From positions 372,001 to 436,000 of the forward strand of contig NZ_RBXJ01000001.1 in NCBI RefSeq assembly GCF_003635115.1: 64,000 bases of DNA, in the 5' to 3' direction. Position numbers and translations under genes: made by a program. Positions 51,988 through 61,804 of this stretch are shown piece by piece (positions within the stretch are counted from its first letter, which is position 1; every line of letters starts with the position of its first letter). Source of the stretch: Microbacterium sp. AG1240 (GTDB lineage: Bacteria; Actinomycetota; Actinomycetes; Actinomycetales; Microbacteriaceae). The notes under the pieces are model-generated. The model was given only the letters and a program-made list of their open reading frames with translations, did not search any database and had not been told where the DNA came from.

Positions 51988-52210
51988 CCTCCCAGCGTGC
52001 CATCGCCGCGCGCCGCGGGGGCGGGGTTCTCACGCCGTCGAACGACCTGCGTGCCGCGGCGCCGCATCCGCCCTTCCCTTCGCCGAGCCCGCACGGTCTC
52101 GCCGAACACGCACGCTCTGCGCGCCGGGGGCGTGCGCGCTCGGTGATCGCCGCGGGCTCGACGGGGCGCGAGGGCGCGGGGAGGGGGAGGAGAAGCTGGC
52201 GGGCTGAGGG

Positions 52211-52224
52211 TGGTAGCGGTAACA
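52211..52224. promoter_or_regulatory. LacI-type operator upstream of araD
   Basis: TGGTAGCGGTAACA matches the symmetric actinobacterial LacI-type site TGTTAGCGCTAACA at 12 of 14 positions and overlaps the TAACAT -10-like element (52220-52225). A second such site precedes araA. Confidence 0.65.
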
Positions 52225-52270
52225 TCGGGGAGCGGTCGACGGGGCCGCGCACGACGACGATGGAGCTTCC

Positions 52271-52984
52271 GTGAGCAGTACCGCCCTCACCCCCGAGATC
52301 CAGGACGCGGTCGAGGCGGTGCGAGCCGACGTGGCCCGCCTGCACGGCGAACTCGTCCGATACGGCCTGGTCGTCTGGACCGGCGGCAACGTCTCCGGGC
52401 GCGTGCCGGGTGCCGATCTCTTCGTGATCAAGCCCTCCGGTGTGTCGTACGACGACCTCGCCCCCGAGAACATGATCCTGTGCGACCTCGACGGCACCGT
52501 CGTGCCCGGCACCTCGGGGAGCGAGCGGAGCCCGTCGAGCGACACCGCCGCCCACGCCTACGTCTACCGCAACATGCCCGACGTCGGCGGTGTCGTGCAC
52601 ACCCACTCGACCTACGCCGTGGCCTGGGCCGCGCGGGGCGAGGAGATCCCCTGCGTGATCACGGGCATGGCCGACGAGTTCGGGGGTCCCATCCCGATCG
52701 GCCCGTTCGCCGTCATCGGCGACGACTCGATCGGTCGCGGCATCGTCGAGACCCTGCGCGGTCACCGCAGCCGCGCCGTGCTCATGCAGAATCACGGCCC
52801 GTTCACGATCGGCGTCTCGGCCAAGGATGCGGTGAAGGCCGCCGTCATGTGCGAGGACGCCGCGCGTTCGGTGCACATCGCGCGCGAGGCGGGGCCCCTC
52901 ATCCCGATCCCGCAGGACCGGATCGACGCCCTCTACAACCGCTACCAGAACGTGTACGGCCAGAACTCGGACGCACGCCGATGA
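52271..52984 (+). CDS. araD: L-ribulose-5-phosphate 4-epimerase
   Basis: A 237-residue class II aldolase/epimerase-fold enzyme converting L-ribulose-5-phosphate to D-xylulose-5-phosphate. Zinc ligands are visible as HTHS (His110, His112) with a later NHGPF histidine; [21 protein letters not shown] and [13 protein letters not shown] are family segments. GTG start after TGGAG. It is coupled to the kinase gene by ATGA and should be controlled by the LacI operator upstream. Confidence 0.93.
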   Translation: MSSTALTPEIQDAVEAVRADVARLHGELVRYGLVVWTGGNVSGRVPGADLFVIKPSGVSYDDLAPENMILCDLDGTVVPGTSGSERSPSSDTAAHAYVYRNMPDVGGVVHTHSTYAVAWAARGEEIPCVITGMADEFGGPIPIGPFAVIGDDSIGRGIVETLRGHRSRAVLMQNHGPFTIGVSAKDAVKAAVMCEDAARSVHIAREAGPLIPIPQDRIDALYNRYQNVYGQNSDARR

Positions 52985-54558
52985 CCGCCGCGATCGCCGG
53001 CGGTCGCGCCGTCCTCGGGATCGAGCTCGGCTCGACCCGCATCAAGGCGTGCCTCATCGACCCCGACGACCCGGCCACCGTGCTGGCGGTCGGCAGCTCG
53101 GACTGGGAGAACCGGTTCGAGAACCGCACGTGGACCTACTCGCTCGACGACGTGTGGTCGGGCCTGCGGGCGGCCTACGGCGACCTCGTCGCCGACGTAC
53201 GGCGCCGCTACGGTCTCGCTCTCGGCGCGGTCGGCGCGATCGGCGTCTCGGCGATGATGCACGGCTACCTCGCCTTCGACGGCGAGGGCGAGCTGCTCGT
53301 GCCGTTCCGCACGTGGCGCAACACGTCGACCGGTCCCGCCGCGGCCGAACTCACCGACCTGTTCGGCACCAACATCCCGCTGCGGTGGTCGATCGCGCAC
53401 CTCTACCAGGCGGTGCTCGACGACGAGCCCCATGTCGCCGATGTGAGGTTCGTCACGACCCTCGCCGGGTACGTGCACTGGCGGCTCACCGGCCGCCGCG
53501 TGCTGGGCGTCGGCGATGCCTCGGGCATGTTCCCGATCGACGCCACGACGAAGACCTACGACGAGCGGATGCTGCGGCAGTTCGGCGATCTGGTGGGCGA
53601 CCGGGCGCTCGACCTCGCCGTCCTTCTCCCCGAGGTGCTCCCCGCGGGGGTGTCGGCCGGTGAACTCACCGCCGAGGGCGCCGCCCTGCTCGACCCGACC
53701 GGAGCACTCCGCCCGGGCGTCGTCCTCTGCCCGCCCGAGGGCGACGCGGGCACGGGCATGGTCGCGACCAACTCGGTCGCGCCGCGCACCGGGAACGTGA
53801 GCGCCGGTACGAGCATCTTCGCGATGGTCGTGCTCGAGCGGCCGCTCGAGAGCCTGCACCACGAGATCGACCTCGTCACCACCCCCGCGGGCGACCCGGT
53901 CGCGATGGTGCACTGCAACAACGGCGCGAGCGAGCTCGCCGCCTGGGTCGGGCTGTTCACGCGCTTCGCGGAGGCCGCGGGCACGCCCGTCGGGCCCGAT
54001 GCGGCCTTCGACGCCCTCTTCCGCGAGGCGCTCACGGGAGCGGCGGATGCGGGAGGGCTCCTCGCCTACAACCATCTCGCCGGTGAGCCCATCGCGGGTC
54101 TCGACGAAGGCCGGCCGCTGTTCGTCCGCACCCCCGACAGCGCGTTCGACCTGCCGAACTTCATGCGGGCACAGCTCTATGGCGTGTTCGGCACCCTCGC
54201 CCTCGGCATACGCGTGCTGGACGGGGAGGGCGTGGCGCTCGATCGCATGTTCGCTCACGGGGGCATGTTCCGCACGGCCGGGGTCGCCCAGCGGTTCCTC
54301 GCCGGTGCGCTCGCCGCCCCGGTCTCGGTGGCCGAGACGGCCTCCGAGGGAGGGGCGTGGGGCATCGCCGTGCTCGCGGCCTACGCCGCGACCGCTCCCG
54401 AGATCGCGCTCGACGAGTACCTCGCCGACCGTGTCTTCGCGTCGGCCGCGTTCGAGACCGCCGCCCCCGATCCCGCCGACGTCGCGGGTTTCGCCGCCTA
54501 CCTCGACCGCTACGCCGCCGGACTCGTCGTCGAACGGGCCGCCGTCGCCTCCCTCTGA
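52981..54558 (+). CDS. araB: FGGY-family ribulokinase
   Basis: A 525-residue FGGY kinase likely phosphorylating L-ribulose. Features: the N-terminal phosphate-binding motif [16 protein letters not shown], a middle [14 protein letters not shown] and the C-terminal [21 protein letters not shown]. It is annotated from context as AraB; the sequence alone would also allow a xylulokinase-like label. It starts in the araD stop. Confidence 0.85.
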   Translation: MTAAIAGGRAVLGIELGSTRIKACLIDPDDPATVLAVGSSDWENRFENRTWTYSLDDVWSGLRAAYGDLVADVRRRYGLALGAVGAIGVSAMMHGYLAFDGEGELLVPFRTWRNTSTGPAAAELTDLFGTNIPLRWSIAHLYQAVLDDEPHVADVRFVTTLAGYVHWRLTGRRVLGVGDASGMFPIDATTKTYDERMLRQFGDLVGDRALDLAVLLPEVLPAGVSAGELTAEGAALLDPTGALRPGVVLCPPEGDAGTGMVATNSVAPRTGNVSAGTSIFAMVVLERPLESLHHEIDLVTTPAGDPVAMVHCNNGASELAAWVGLFTRFAEAAGTPVGPDAAFDALFREALTGAADAGGLLAYNHLAGEPIAGLDEGRPLFVRTPDSAFDLPNFMRAQLYGVFGTLALGIRVLDGEGVALDRMFAHGGMFRTAGVAQRFLAGALAAPVSVAETASEGGAWGIAVLAAYAATAPEIALDEYLADRVFASAAFETAAPDPADVAGFAAYLDRYAAGLVVERAAVASL

Positions 54559-54710
54559 TCTCCGGGGGAGGGGCTCGTCGCCTGCTTCTCCGTGGCGTAT
54601 CGGCGCCGACCGGTAAAGTTGCTTATCGCACGAGGAGTCTCCGAAGACAACGTCGAACACGCTCCGTTCCGCGGCTACGCGGCGTGGATCCGAGACAGGG
54701 TGGTAGGGGC

Positions 54711-55823
54711 ATGCGAAGGCGCATCTTCGGGTGGGGACGGGTTGTGTCGTTGGCGAGCGCAGCGCTGGCGGCGGCCCTGGTGGCATCGCCCGCCGTCGCC
54801 GCGACGGACGCGGCGACGGATATCACGTGGTCGGTGACACCGGCGGCTGAGAGCGGCCCCGACGGTCGCAGCGTCGTCGAGCAGGAACTCGACGCGGGAT
54901 CGTCGACGGACGACTACTTCGCCGTGCGCAACCTGAGTCAGTCGGAGGTCACCTTCCGACTGAGCGCAGCGGACGGCTACTACACGGATGCCGGCCGGTT
55001 CAACATGCTTCCCGCCGGCGCAGAGTCCGTAGACGCCGGCACGTGGATCGACATGCCGGAGACCGTCACGGTCGGAGCCGATGCCACCGCCGTCGTGAGG
55101 TTCACCACGACCGTGCCCGACGATGCGACCCCCGGCGATCACGCGGCCGGGATCGCCGCATCCGTTCTCTCGACCTCCACGGACGACGGCGGAGCACAGG
55201 TCGGGGTCGAGAGCCGGGTCGGATTCCGCGTGCTCACCCGGGTCACCGGTGAGATCACGCCGTCGGTCGACGTCGCGGCGGTGACGACCGCGTACGACAT
55301 GTCGTGGAACCCCTTCCGGCCCGGTGCCGCGACGGTGTCGTTCGACGTCCGCAACACCGGCAACGCCAGCGTCTCGGTCGTCGGCCGGGTGGGAGCCGGG
55401 TCGGGATCGATGTCTTTCCCCGCATCCGACGAACCTCAGCAGCTGCTCCTCCCCGGCGACAGCCGCAGCTTCACCATCGTGGTGGGCGACGTCTGGCCGA
55501 CGCTGTTCGTGCCCGCATCGATCTCGCTCACTCCCTCGGCGACCGATTTCGGGGGTGCACCCATCGACATGGCCCCCCTCGCGGTCGACGCGGCGATCTG
55601 GGCCGTTCCGATCCCGCAGCTGCTGCTGCTCCTGGGTGTCGCGCTCGTCCTGGTCGCCCTTCTCTGGGGGCGGCGGCGTTCCCGACGCCGGTTCGTGGCG
55701 GCGATCGCGGCGGCGCGCGAGGAGGGGATGGCCTCAGCCGGTGCACGCGCGAATGCCGAGGAACCAGCCCCGTTGACGAGGTCGGCCCTGCGGAGCGCCG
55801 AGCGCCGAGACCGCGACGGATGA
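54711..55823 (+). CDS. DUF916/WxL-interacting-like surface protein
   Basis: A 370-residue envelope protein. A signal peptide ends near AVAATDA (residue ~30). An immunoglobulin-like DUF916 domain follows (YFAVRNLSQSEVTFRLSAADGYYTD in two pieces: YFAVRNLSQSEVTFRL, SAADGYYTDAGRF), then a C-terminal transmembrane helix (LLLLLGVALVLVALLW) and an arginine-rich cytoplasmic tail. It is anchored to the membrane with the domain outside. It sits between araB and the regulator gene, whose ATG overlaps its stop; a role in sensing or binding polysaccharide is conjecture. Confidence 0.78.
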   Translation: MRRRIFGWGRVVSLASAALAAALVASPAVAATDAATDITWSVTPAAESGPDGRSVVEQELDAGSSTDDYFAVRNLSQSEVTFRLSAADGYYTDAGRFNMLPAGAESVDAGTWIDMPETVTVGADATAVVRFTTTVPDDATPGDHAAGIAASVLSTSTDDGGAQVGVESRVGFRVLTRVTGEITPSVDVAAVTTAYDMSWNPFRPGAATVSFDVRNTGNASVSVVGRVGAGSGSMSFPASDEPQQLLLPGDSRSFTIVVGDVWPTLFVPASISLTPSATDFGGAPIDMAPLAVDAAIWAVPIPQLLLLLGVALVLVALLWGRRRSRRRFVAAIAAAREEGMASAGARANAEEPAPLTRSALRSAERRDRDG

Positions 55824-56839
55824 CCCAGCGCCCGCGTCCCAGCATCTACGACGTCGCGCGCCAGGCCGGGGTGTCGCACATGACGGTCTCGCGCGTCCTC
55901 AACGGTCACGCGAACATCCGCGACGCCACGCGCGCGCGGGTGCTGCAGGTCATCGACGAGATGAACTACACCCCCAGCCCCATCGCGAGGGCGCTCGCTA
56001 CGCGTCGCGCTCATCGCATCGGCGTGCTGGTCGACGCCCCCGACCAGTACGGTCCGAACAGCACGCTGCAGGCGTTCGAAAGCGCCGCTCGCGTGGCGGG
56101 GTACGCCATCAGTACGTTCTCGGTCGCCGACGATGAGGGGTCGCCGATCGACTCCGGCGCGGCGGAGCTGGCCAACCAGGGTGTCGAGGCGCTGTGTGTG
56201 ATCGCGCCGCGGGCGTCGTCGCTCGACCTGCTCCGCCGGCAGTCCACGGGCCTGCCGACCGTCGTGATCAAGTCAGAACGCGACGAGCAGTGGCACACGA
56301 TCGGAGTCGATCAGCGTGCCGGCGCGGTCGCAGCGGTCACCCATCTGATCGAGCTGGGGCACACGTCGATCGCCCACCTGGCGGGACCGCTCGATTGGGT
56401 CGATTCCCGCGAGCGTGCCGAAGGATGGCGCCAGGCGCTGCACGACCACGGGATCCGGCCGGGTCCGACGGTCAGTGGCGACTGGACATCGGATTTCGGC
56501 TACGAGTTTGGCCGCCGGTTCGACATCGGCGAGACGACCGCGGTGTTCGCATCCAACGATCAGATGGCGCTCGGCCTGATCCACGGCCTCAGCGAGCGCG
56601 GTCTGCGCGTGCCGCACGACCTCAGCGTCGTGGGCTTCGACGACCTCCCCGACACGCGCCACTTCCTCCCGCCGCTGACGACCGTGCGTCAGGATTTCGC
56701 GGCTCTGGGCGATCTCGCCCTGCAACGGATCGTCTCGGCCATCGAGCACGACGGTGCGCCGCAGCACGACACGATCGAGCCGCATCTGACGGTGCGGATG
56801 TCGTCGTCCTCGCCGCCCACCGCCCCCGGCGGACGCTGA
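55820..56839 (+). CDS. LacI-family regulator of arabinose genes
   Basis: A 339-residue LacI-family regulator. The helix-turn-helix is SIYDVARQAGVSHMTVSRVL (~residues 8-27), followed by a sensor domain with FASNDQMALGLIHGL and VVGFDDLPDTRHFLPPLTTV. It lies between araDB and araA, both of which have TGTTAGCGCTAACA-like operators, so it is the probable arabinose repressor. Its ATG overlaps the DUF916-like stop, an unusual coupling. Confidence 0.88.
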   Translation: MTQRPRPSIYDVARQAGVSHMTVSRVLNGHANIRDATRARVLQVIDEMNYTPSPIARALATRRAHRIGVLVDAPDQYGPNSTLQAFESAARVAGYAISTFSVADDEGSPIDSGAAELANQGVEALCVIAPRASSLDLLRRQSTGLPTVVIKSERDEQWHTIGVDQRAGAVAAVTHLIELGHTSIAHLAGPLDWVDSRERAEGWRQALHDHGIRPGPTVSGDWTSDFGYEFGRRFDIGETTAVFASNDQMALGLIHGLSERGLRVPHDLSVVGFDDLPDTRHFLPPLTTVRQDFAALGDLALQRIVSAIEHDGAPQHDTIEPHLTVRMSSSSPPTAPGGR

Positions 56840-56931
56840 CGTCGCGAGCAGCTCCGGGTCGGTCGGCGGGTGCTCGCCCCGAGCGCGGCGACGACTCCGG
56901 ATGAACTCCGGCAATCGCTCGCCATTCCTCG

Positions 56932-56945
56932 TGTTAGCGCGCACA
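56932..56945. promoter_or_regulatory. LacI-type operator upstream of araA
   Basis: TGTTAGCGCGCACA matches TGTTAGCGCTAACA at 12 of 14 positions. A CACAAT -10-like element (56942-56947) overlaps its end. The shared consensus with the araD site supports a common regulator. Confidence 0.65.
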
Positions 56946-56991
56946 ATAGGAGTTCCAGCCTCACCTCCTCCGAAGACGAAAGAGCCCCGTC

Positions 56992-58503
56992 ATGTCCCGT
57001 ACGCCCCTGTCCACGTCGCTCGATGCCTTCGAGGTGTGGTTCGTCACCGGTAGTCAGAACCTCTACGGGGAGGAGACGCTGCGCCAGGTGGCGGAGCAGT
57101 CGCAGGCCGTCGCCGACGGGCTGAGCGGGCTGCCGGTGAAGGTCGTGTGGAAGCCGGTGCTCAAGGACTCCGACAGCATCCGTCGCCTCGCCCTCGAGGT
57201 CAACGGCCGCGATGACGTCATCGGCGTGGTCGCGTGGATGCACACGTTCAGCCCGGCGAAGATGTGGATCGCGGGTCTGGATGCGCTGCAGAAACCGCTC
57301 CTCCACCTGCACACGCAGGCGAACGTCGAGCTGCCGTGGGCCGACATCGATTTCGACTTCATGAACCTGAACCAGGCCGCTCATGGCGACCGGGAGTTCG
57401 GGTACATCCAGACCCGCCTGGGTGTCGCCCGCAAGACCGTCGTCGGCCACGTGTCGAACCCGGTGGTGCGCCGGCAGGTCGAGGACTGGCAGCGTGCGGC
57501 GGCCGGGTGGGCGGCCTCGAGGACACTGAAGCTGGCGCGTTTCGGCGACAACATGCGGTTCGTCGCGGTCACCGAGGGCGACAAGACCGAGGCCGAGCTG
57601 CGGTTCGGCGTGCAGGTCAACACGTGGGGCGTGAACGAACTCGCGGATGCTGTGGCCGCAGCATCCGACGCGGATGTCGACGCGCTCGTGGCCGAGTACA
57701 CCGCCTCCTACGACGTCGCCGAGGAACTGCTGCCCGGCGGTGCCCGCCACCAGTCCCTCCGTGACGGTGCGGCGATTGAGATCGGGCTGCGTTCCTTCCT
57801 GGAGGAGGGCGGGTTCGGCGCGTTCACCACGTCGTTCGAAGACCTGGGCGCGCTGAAGCAGCTGCCGGGACTGGCGGTGCAGCGTCTGATGGCCGAGGGG
57901 TACGGTTTCGGCGCGGAGGGCGACTGGAAGACCGCGATCCTCGTGCGCGTCGCGAACGTCATGGGTGCGGGCCTTCCCGGCGGCGCGTCGCTGATGGAGG
58001 ACTACACGTACGACCTGGTGCCCGGCGCGGAGCGCATCCTCGGCGCCCACATGCTCGAGGTGTCGCCGTCGCTGACGACCGCGAAGCCGCGGCTCGAGGT
58101 GCACGCGCTCGGTATCGGAGGAAAGGAAGACCCGGTGCGCCTGGTCTTCACCGCCGACCCGGGACCTGCGCTCGTGGTGGCGATGAGCGACATGCGCGAC
58201 CGGTTCCGCCTCGTGGCGAACGTGGTCGAGAACGTCGACGCCCCCGACCTCCCGAACCTCCCCGTCGGTCGTGCGGTATGGAAGCCGCAGCCCGATTTCG
58301 CGACGAGCGCGGCGTGCTGGCTCGCCGCCGGGGCCGCGCACCACACCGTGATGACCACGGCGGTCGGTATCGAGGTGTTCCGCGATTTCGCGGAGATCGC
58401 GAAGACCGAGCTCGTCGTCATCGACGACGACACGACGGTGCGCGACTTCCAGCGCGAGCTGCGCTGGAACCAGGCCTACTACCGCCTCGCCCAGGGGCTC
58501 TGA
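56992..58503 (+). CDS. araA: L-arabinose isomerase
   Basis: A 503-residue isomerase converting L-arabinose to L-ribulose using Mn2+. Family landmarks: [21 protein letters not shown] near the N-terminus (as [21 protein letters not shown]), [40 protein letters not shown] and the C-terminal [15 protein letters not shown] with its histidines. Length is standard. It carries the first step of the pathway that araB and araD complete. Confidence 0.97.
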   Translation: MSRTPLSTSLDAFEVWFVTGSQNLYGEETLRQVAEQSQAVADGLSGLPVKVVWKPVLKDSDSIRRLALEVNGRDDVIGVVAWMHTFSPAKMWIAGLDALQKPLLHLHTQANVELPWADIDFDFMNLNQAAHGDREFGYIQTRLGVARKTVVGHVSNPVVRRQVEDWQRAAAGWAASRTLKLARFGDNMRFVAVTEGDKTEAELRFGVQVNTWGVNELADAVAAASDADVDALVAEYTASYDVAEELLPGGARHQSLRDGAAIEIGLRSFLEEGGFGAFTTSFEDLGALKQLPGLAVQRLMAEGYGFGAEGDWKTAILVRVANVMGAGLPGGASLMEDYTYDLVPGAERILGAHMLEVSPSLTTAKPRLEVHALGIGGKEDPVRLVFTADPGPALVVAMSDMRDRFRLVANVVENVDAPDLPNLPVGRAVWKPQPDFATSAACWLAAGAAHHTVMTTAVGIEVFRDFAEIAKTELVVIDDDTTVRDFQRELRWNQAYYRLAQGL

Positions 58504-58504
58504 C

Positions 58505-59458
58505 ATGGCACGCGTTCCCGTCTCCGGCGAACAGCACGTGCTGCGCGCCGGAGAATACGACGCGATCGTCGCAAGTGTCGGGGCATCGCTCCGGTCGCTC
58601 ACCCACCGCGGTCGCGACCTCGTCGTGCCGTTCGGTGCCGACGAGCTCCGCCCCGGCTTCCGCGGGGCCACGCTCGCTCCCTGGCCCAACCGCATCGTCG
58701 ACGGCCGCTACACGTTCGACGGCGAGGAGTATCAGGTCGCCCTGAGCGAGCCCGATCGGGGCCACGCGCTGCACGGACTGCTCGGGTGGAGCGACTTCAG
58801 CGTGACCGACAAGGGTCCGAGCCACGTGACGCTCGTCGCCACCGTCGAACCGCAGGCGGGCTACCCGTGGCGCGTCGAGGTCGAGACGACCTTCGCCCTC
58901 TCGTCGGAGGGGCTCACCCAGTCGGTCACGGCGCGCAACGACTCCGCGACGTCGGCGCCGTGGGGCACCGGACCGCACCCGTACCTGGTCGCCGGAGACG
59001 GGCTCGTCGATGGGTGGACCCTGACGCTGCCCGCCGCCCAGGTGCTCGAGGTCACGCCCGACCGCCTGTCGCCCACCGAGCTGTCGCCCGTGGGCGTCGA
59101 CGCCGACCGGTTCGACTTCCGCGTCGCCCGCACCCTCGGCGACGTCGAGATCGACCACGCGTTCACCGCGCTCGAGCGCGGCGACGGCGGACTCGCGACC
59201 GTGACGGTGACGGATGCCGCGGGCAGCGGCGTTGCGATGGACTGGGACGCCACGTGCCCCTGGGTGCAGATCCACACCGCCGACGTCGACGGCGATCCTG
59301 CGGCGCCCGGTTACCGCATCGGACTCGCGGTGGAGCCGATGACCTGCGCCCCCGATGCGTTCAACGATGCGGCGTACACGTTCGACGCCGGGCTCATCGT
59401 GCTCGAGCCCGGCGTCCAGCATCCGGGTGCCCGGTGGCGCATCCGCGCGATCGGCTGA
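58505..59458 (+). CDS. galM: Aldose 1-epimerase
   Basis: A 317-residue GalM-fold mutarotase. It has the substrate loop LAPWPNRIVDGRYTF, the catalytic-histidine regions DRGHALHGLLGWSDF and GTGPHPYL, and the late glutamate in IGLAVEPMTC. It starts 1 bp after the araA stop, so it probably interconverts anomers of arabinose or another pentose for the isomerase. Confidence 0.9.
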   Translation: MARVPVSGEQHVLRAGEYDAIVASVGASLRSLTHRGRDLVVPFGADELRPGFRGATLAPWPNRIVDGRYTFDGEEYQVALSEPDRGHALHGLLGWSDFSVTDKGPSHVTLVATVEPQAGYPWRVEVETTFALSSEGLTQSVTARNDSATSAPWGTGPHPYLVAGDGLVDGWTLTLPAAQVLEVTPDRLSPTELSPVGVDADRFDFRVARTLGDVEIDHAFTALERGDGGLATVTVTDAAGSGVAMDWDATCPWVQIHTADVDGDPAAPGYRIGLAVEPMTCAPDAFNDAAYTFDAGLIVLEPGVQHPGARWRIRAIG

Positions 59459-59476
59459 CCCGAAGAGTGTCGTGTA

Positions 59477-60058
59477 TCAGTGCCCGTCGTGCGTCACGAC
59501 GGGCACTGTGCCGTCGTCGGTGAGCAGCACGGCATCCTGCGCCGCACCGAGCGCGGGGGTGACGATGACGGCGATGATGGCCGCGGCCACCAGCATGCCG
59601 AGGATTCCGCGGAGCGTGCCGACGTCGCGGGGCTTGTCGGCGCCGCGGCGCACCACGACGGCGCAGGCACCGCCGACCACCAGCAGCAGGAAGGCGCCCG
59701 CCGCGATCGCGTAGACGCCGGTGTGCGAGGGGGCGACGGCGAGGAGTCCGAACATCGCCAGCACGCCCGCGACGGCCCCGGCGAGGGCGAGGCGGGGAGC
59801 GATGAGACGGGAGGCGACGAGGTTGGCGCCGCCCCAGAAGAGCGAGAGGATGCCGAGGCTGACCAGCACCACGCCGGCGGCGCGCTCGGTGAAGCCCGAT
59901 GTCGCGCCGACGATCGCCCCGGCGCCGAGGGCGGCTTGGATGAGTCCGGCCCCCCAGGCCGCGACCGATGGCCACGACCCGGTGAAACCGGACGACCCCG
60001 CGGCCGGTCGGGCTCGATGAGCCGTCACGACCGCGGGGGTGTCCGCATGAACAGTCAC
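59477..60058 (-). CDS. Membrane protein of unknown family
   Basis: A 193-residue protein with about four to five transmembrane segments (SVAAWGAGLIQAALGAGAIV, GVVLVSLGILSLFW, LALAGAVAGVLAMFGLLAV, AGAFLLLVVGGACAVVV, a last one near ILGMLVAAAIIAVIV). No catalytic motif is seen. It is downstream of, and probably co-transcribed with, the DUF4383 gene. Confidence 0.75.
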   Translation of the reverse strand: MTVHADTPAVVTAHRARPAAGSSGFTGSWPSVAAWGAGLIQAALGAGAIVGATSGFTERAAGVVLVSLGILSLFWGGANLVASRLIAPRLALAGAVAGVLAMFGLLAVAPSHTGVYAIAAGAFLLLVVGGACAVVVRRGADKPRDVGTLRGILGMLVAAAIIAVIVTPALGAAQDAVLLTDDGTVPVVTHDGH

Positions 60059-60075
60059 GATGGAGAGTCGCTCGC

Positions 60076-60486
60076 TCAGATCGCCGCGGTGCGGGGGACG
60101 TTCTTGTCGGCGGCGAGGCCGACACCGAGCAGGACGACCGCGCTGGCGAGGTGGAGGAAGTGGTCGGCCACGTTCAGCGCGAGGATGTTCGCGGCGGTTC
60201 CGACCAGGAAGAAGCCGACGACACCGAGGAGCAGGTAGACCGCGCCCACGGTGGTGTTGACGCCCTTCGCGGCACGGACGTTGGCGAGGCCGGCGATGAG
60301 GAGCGCGGCGCCGATGAGGAGGTGGGCGATGTTGTGCAGCGGGTTCACCTCGAAGATGCCGAGGAGGAGGCCTCCGTCGGTGGCGATGAAGCCGACGCCG
60401 CCGGTCACGGCGAAGCCGAGCAGGCCGACGAGCAGGTAGACGGCGCCGAAGACGGTGGCGACGATGCGATTCGGTGACGAGCCCAT
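60076..60486 (-). CDS. DUF4383 membrane protein
   Basis: A 136-residue four-helix membrane protein with the DUF4383 pattern (FEVNPLHNIAHLLIGAALL, then NTTVGAVYLLLGVVGFFLVG, ADHFLHLASAVVLLGVGLAAD as ADHFLHLAS, AVVLLGVGLA). Function unknown. The ATG has a purine-rich Shine-Dalgarno sequence (AAGGAGG). Confidence 0.87.
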   Translation of the reverse strand: MGSSPNRIVATVFGAVYLLVGLLGFAVTGGVGFIATDGGLLLGIFEVNPLHNIAHLLIGAALLIAGLANVRAAKGVNTTVGAVYLLLGVVGFFLVGTAANILALNVADHFLHLASAVVLLGVGLAADKNVPRTAAI

Positions 60487-60650
60487 GAGGGACCTCCTTG
60501 TTCAGGATGCGACCGGCGCCGCATCTGAGAATGATTCGTACTGGGAGGGAGATCGGATTGGGCGTTCTCCCAGGTTCGAAGCTATGGCCTGGTCTGGCAA
60601 CGAATCGCGGGGGTTGCGCGCGCCGGTCTGACGCGGTATTCGCGCGCTGT

Positions 60651-60656
60651 CACACT
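60651..60656 (+). promoter_or_regulatory. Possible leaderless promoter -10 box
   Basis: CACACT lies exactly 6 bp before the ATG at 60663. The match to TANNNT is weaker than at the other leaderless sites. Confidence 0.3.
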
Positions 60657-60662
60657 TCTCGC

Positions 60663-61094
60663 ATGAGGTTCGAGACGACTCTTTCCCAGAGCGGGAACAA
60701 CACGGGTATCGAGGTGCCCCCGGAACGGATCGAGGAGCTGGGCGGAGGCAAGCGCCCCGCCGTGATCGTGACGGTGAACGGGTTCACCTATCGGAGCACG
60801 GTCGGTGTGATGGGAGGGCGCCACCTCATCCCGTTCTCGTCCGACAAGCGCGCCGAGACCGGGCTCCGCGGGGGAGACGCGATCACGGTCGAGCTGGCCC
60901 TCGACACCGCTCCGCGGACCGTCGAGCTGCCGGACGATCTCGCGGCGGCCCTCGCCGAGGCCGGTACGCGAGACCGCTTCGACGCCCTGGCGCCGAGTCG
61001 GCGCACGGCGCACGTCGCGAACGTCGAGGGTGCGAAGACCGCCGAGACGCGGGAACGCCGCATCCGGTCCATCGTGGCGACGCTCTCCGTCTGA
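60663..61094 (+). CDS. DUF1905/YdeI-like protein
   Basis: A 143-residue protein combining a DUF1905 beta-barrel (RFETTLSQSGNNTGIEVPPE, VNGFTYRSTVGVMGGRHLIPF) with a YdeI-like C-terminal part (DDLAAALAEAGTRDRFDALAPSRR as DDLAAALAEA, RDRFDALAPSRR). These small proteins are often taxon-wide and uncharacterised. ATG at 60663 is chosen because it starts the conserved domain and lacks a Shine-Dalgarno sequence in a likely leaderless setting. Confidence 0.82.
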   Translation: MRFETTLSQSGNNTGIEVPPERIEELGGGKRPAVIVTVNGFTYRSTVGVMGGRHLIPFSSDKRAETGLRGGDAITVELALDTAPRTVELPDDLAAALAEAGTRDRFDALAPSRRTAHVANVEGAKTAETRERRIRSIVATLSV

Positions 61095-61137
61095 GCCCGG
61101 CCGCGGTCGCGCTAGCCTCGTGTGGAGGAGGTGCGCC

Positions 61138-61704
61138 GTGGGCAAGACGTCGGATGCTGTCGCCGAGGGCGTCTCGATCGCCGCAGCGGCCGCTCGACTG
61201 ATCGTGCGCAACCGCATCCTCGTCGACACGATCGCCGATGGCGGCCAGTTCGACGCCGACGCGTTCGGCGAGATCACCCGCGAGACGCTGCTCGGACTCG
61301 CCGCCGAGCAGGAGCGCGCCGCCGATCGGGCGCGGCGCTTACGGCGCGGCGCCTGGGGCAAGTTCTCGACGTCGTCGGGCACGCACGACTACCGTGACCG
61401 CGACACCGCGAACCTCCGCCGCCGTCGCAAGCAGTACCTGGGCGTGGCATCGGAGCTGCGCGACTGGGCGGGCGATGAGGCCCGAGTGAGCGCGTTGCTG
61501 GAGAGCGCGCGCGACGCCGCGTGGGGCGACGTGGAGTCGAACCTCGCCCGTCGGCTGAACGTCGAAGCGATGACGGCCGACTCCGACCCCGAATACGAGA
61601 CGATGCGCAGAGCGCGCATGGATTCGCTGCGCATGATCGACCTCGCCCGCCTGGCCTCCCAGGCCAAGAAGAAGGCCCAGAAGGCCCGCGCCGACGACGC
61701 CTGA
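61138..61704 (+). CDS. Hypothetical protein
   Basis: A 188-residue predominantly helical, charged protein (GKTSDAVAEGVSIAAAAARL... ending KKKAQKARADDA). I do not recognise the family. The lysine-rich C-terminus and heptad-like spacing suggest a helical or nucleic-acid-binding role, unproven. GTG at 61138 has GGAGGAGG; a TAGCCT -10-like element is at 61111-61116. Confidence 0.68.
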   Translation: MGKTSDAVAEGVSIAAAAARLIVRNRILVDTIADGGQFDADAFGEITRETLLGLAAEQERAADRARRLRRGAWGKFSTSSGTHDYRDRDTANLRRRRKQYLGVASELRDWAGDEARVSALLESARDAAWGDVESNLARRLNVEAMTADSDPEYETMRRARMDSLRMIDLARLASQAKKKAQKARADDA

Positions 61705-61730
61705 TCGCCCGTTCGCGCACCGCGCGCGGT

Positions 61731-61793
61731 GAGACACGCGAATCGGCCGAGACGCGCCGCCTGGCGTGATGTCTCGGCCGATCCGCGTGTCTC
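61731..61793. terminator. Long bidirectional terminator hairpin
   Basis: Arms of 23 nt (61731-61753 and 61771-61793) pair at 22 of 23 positions around a 17 nt loop, between convergent genes. Confidence 0.7.
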
Positions 61794-61804
61794 GCGCGGA
61801 ACGA

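Noticed and set aside
54592..54837. 81-residue frame before the DUF916-like gene
   Set aside because: It overlaps the signal peptide of the DUF916-like protein in another frame and has no recognisable features.
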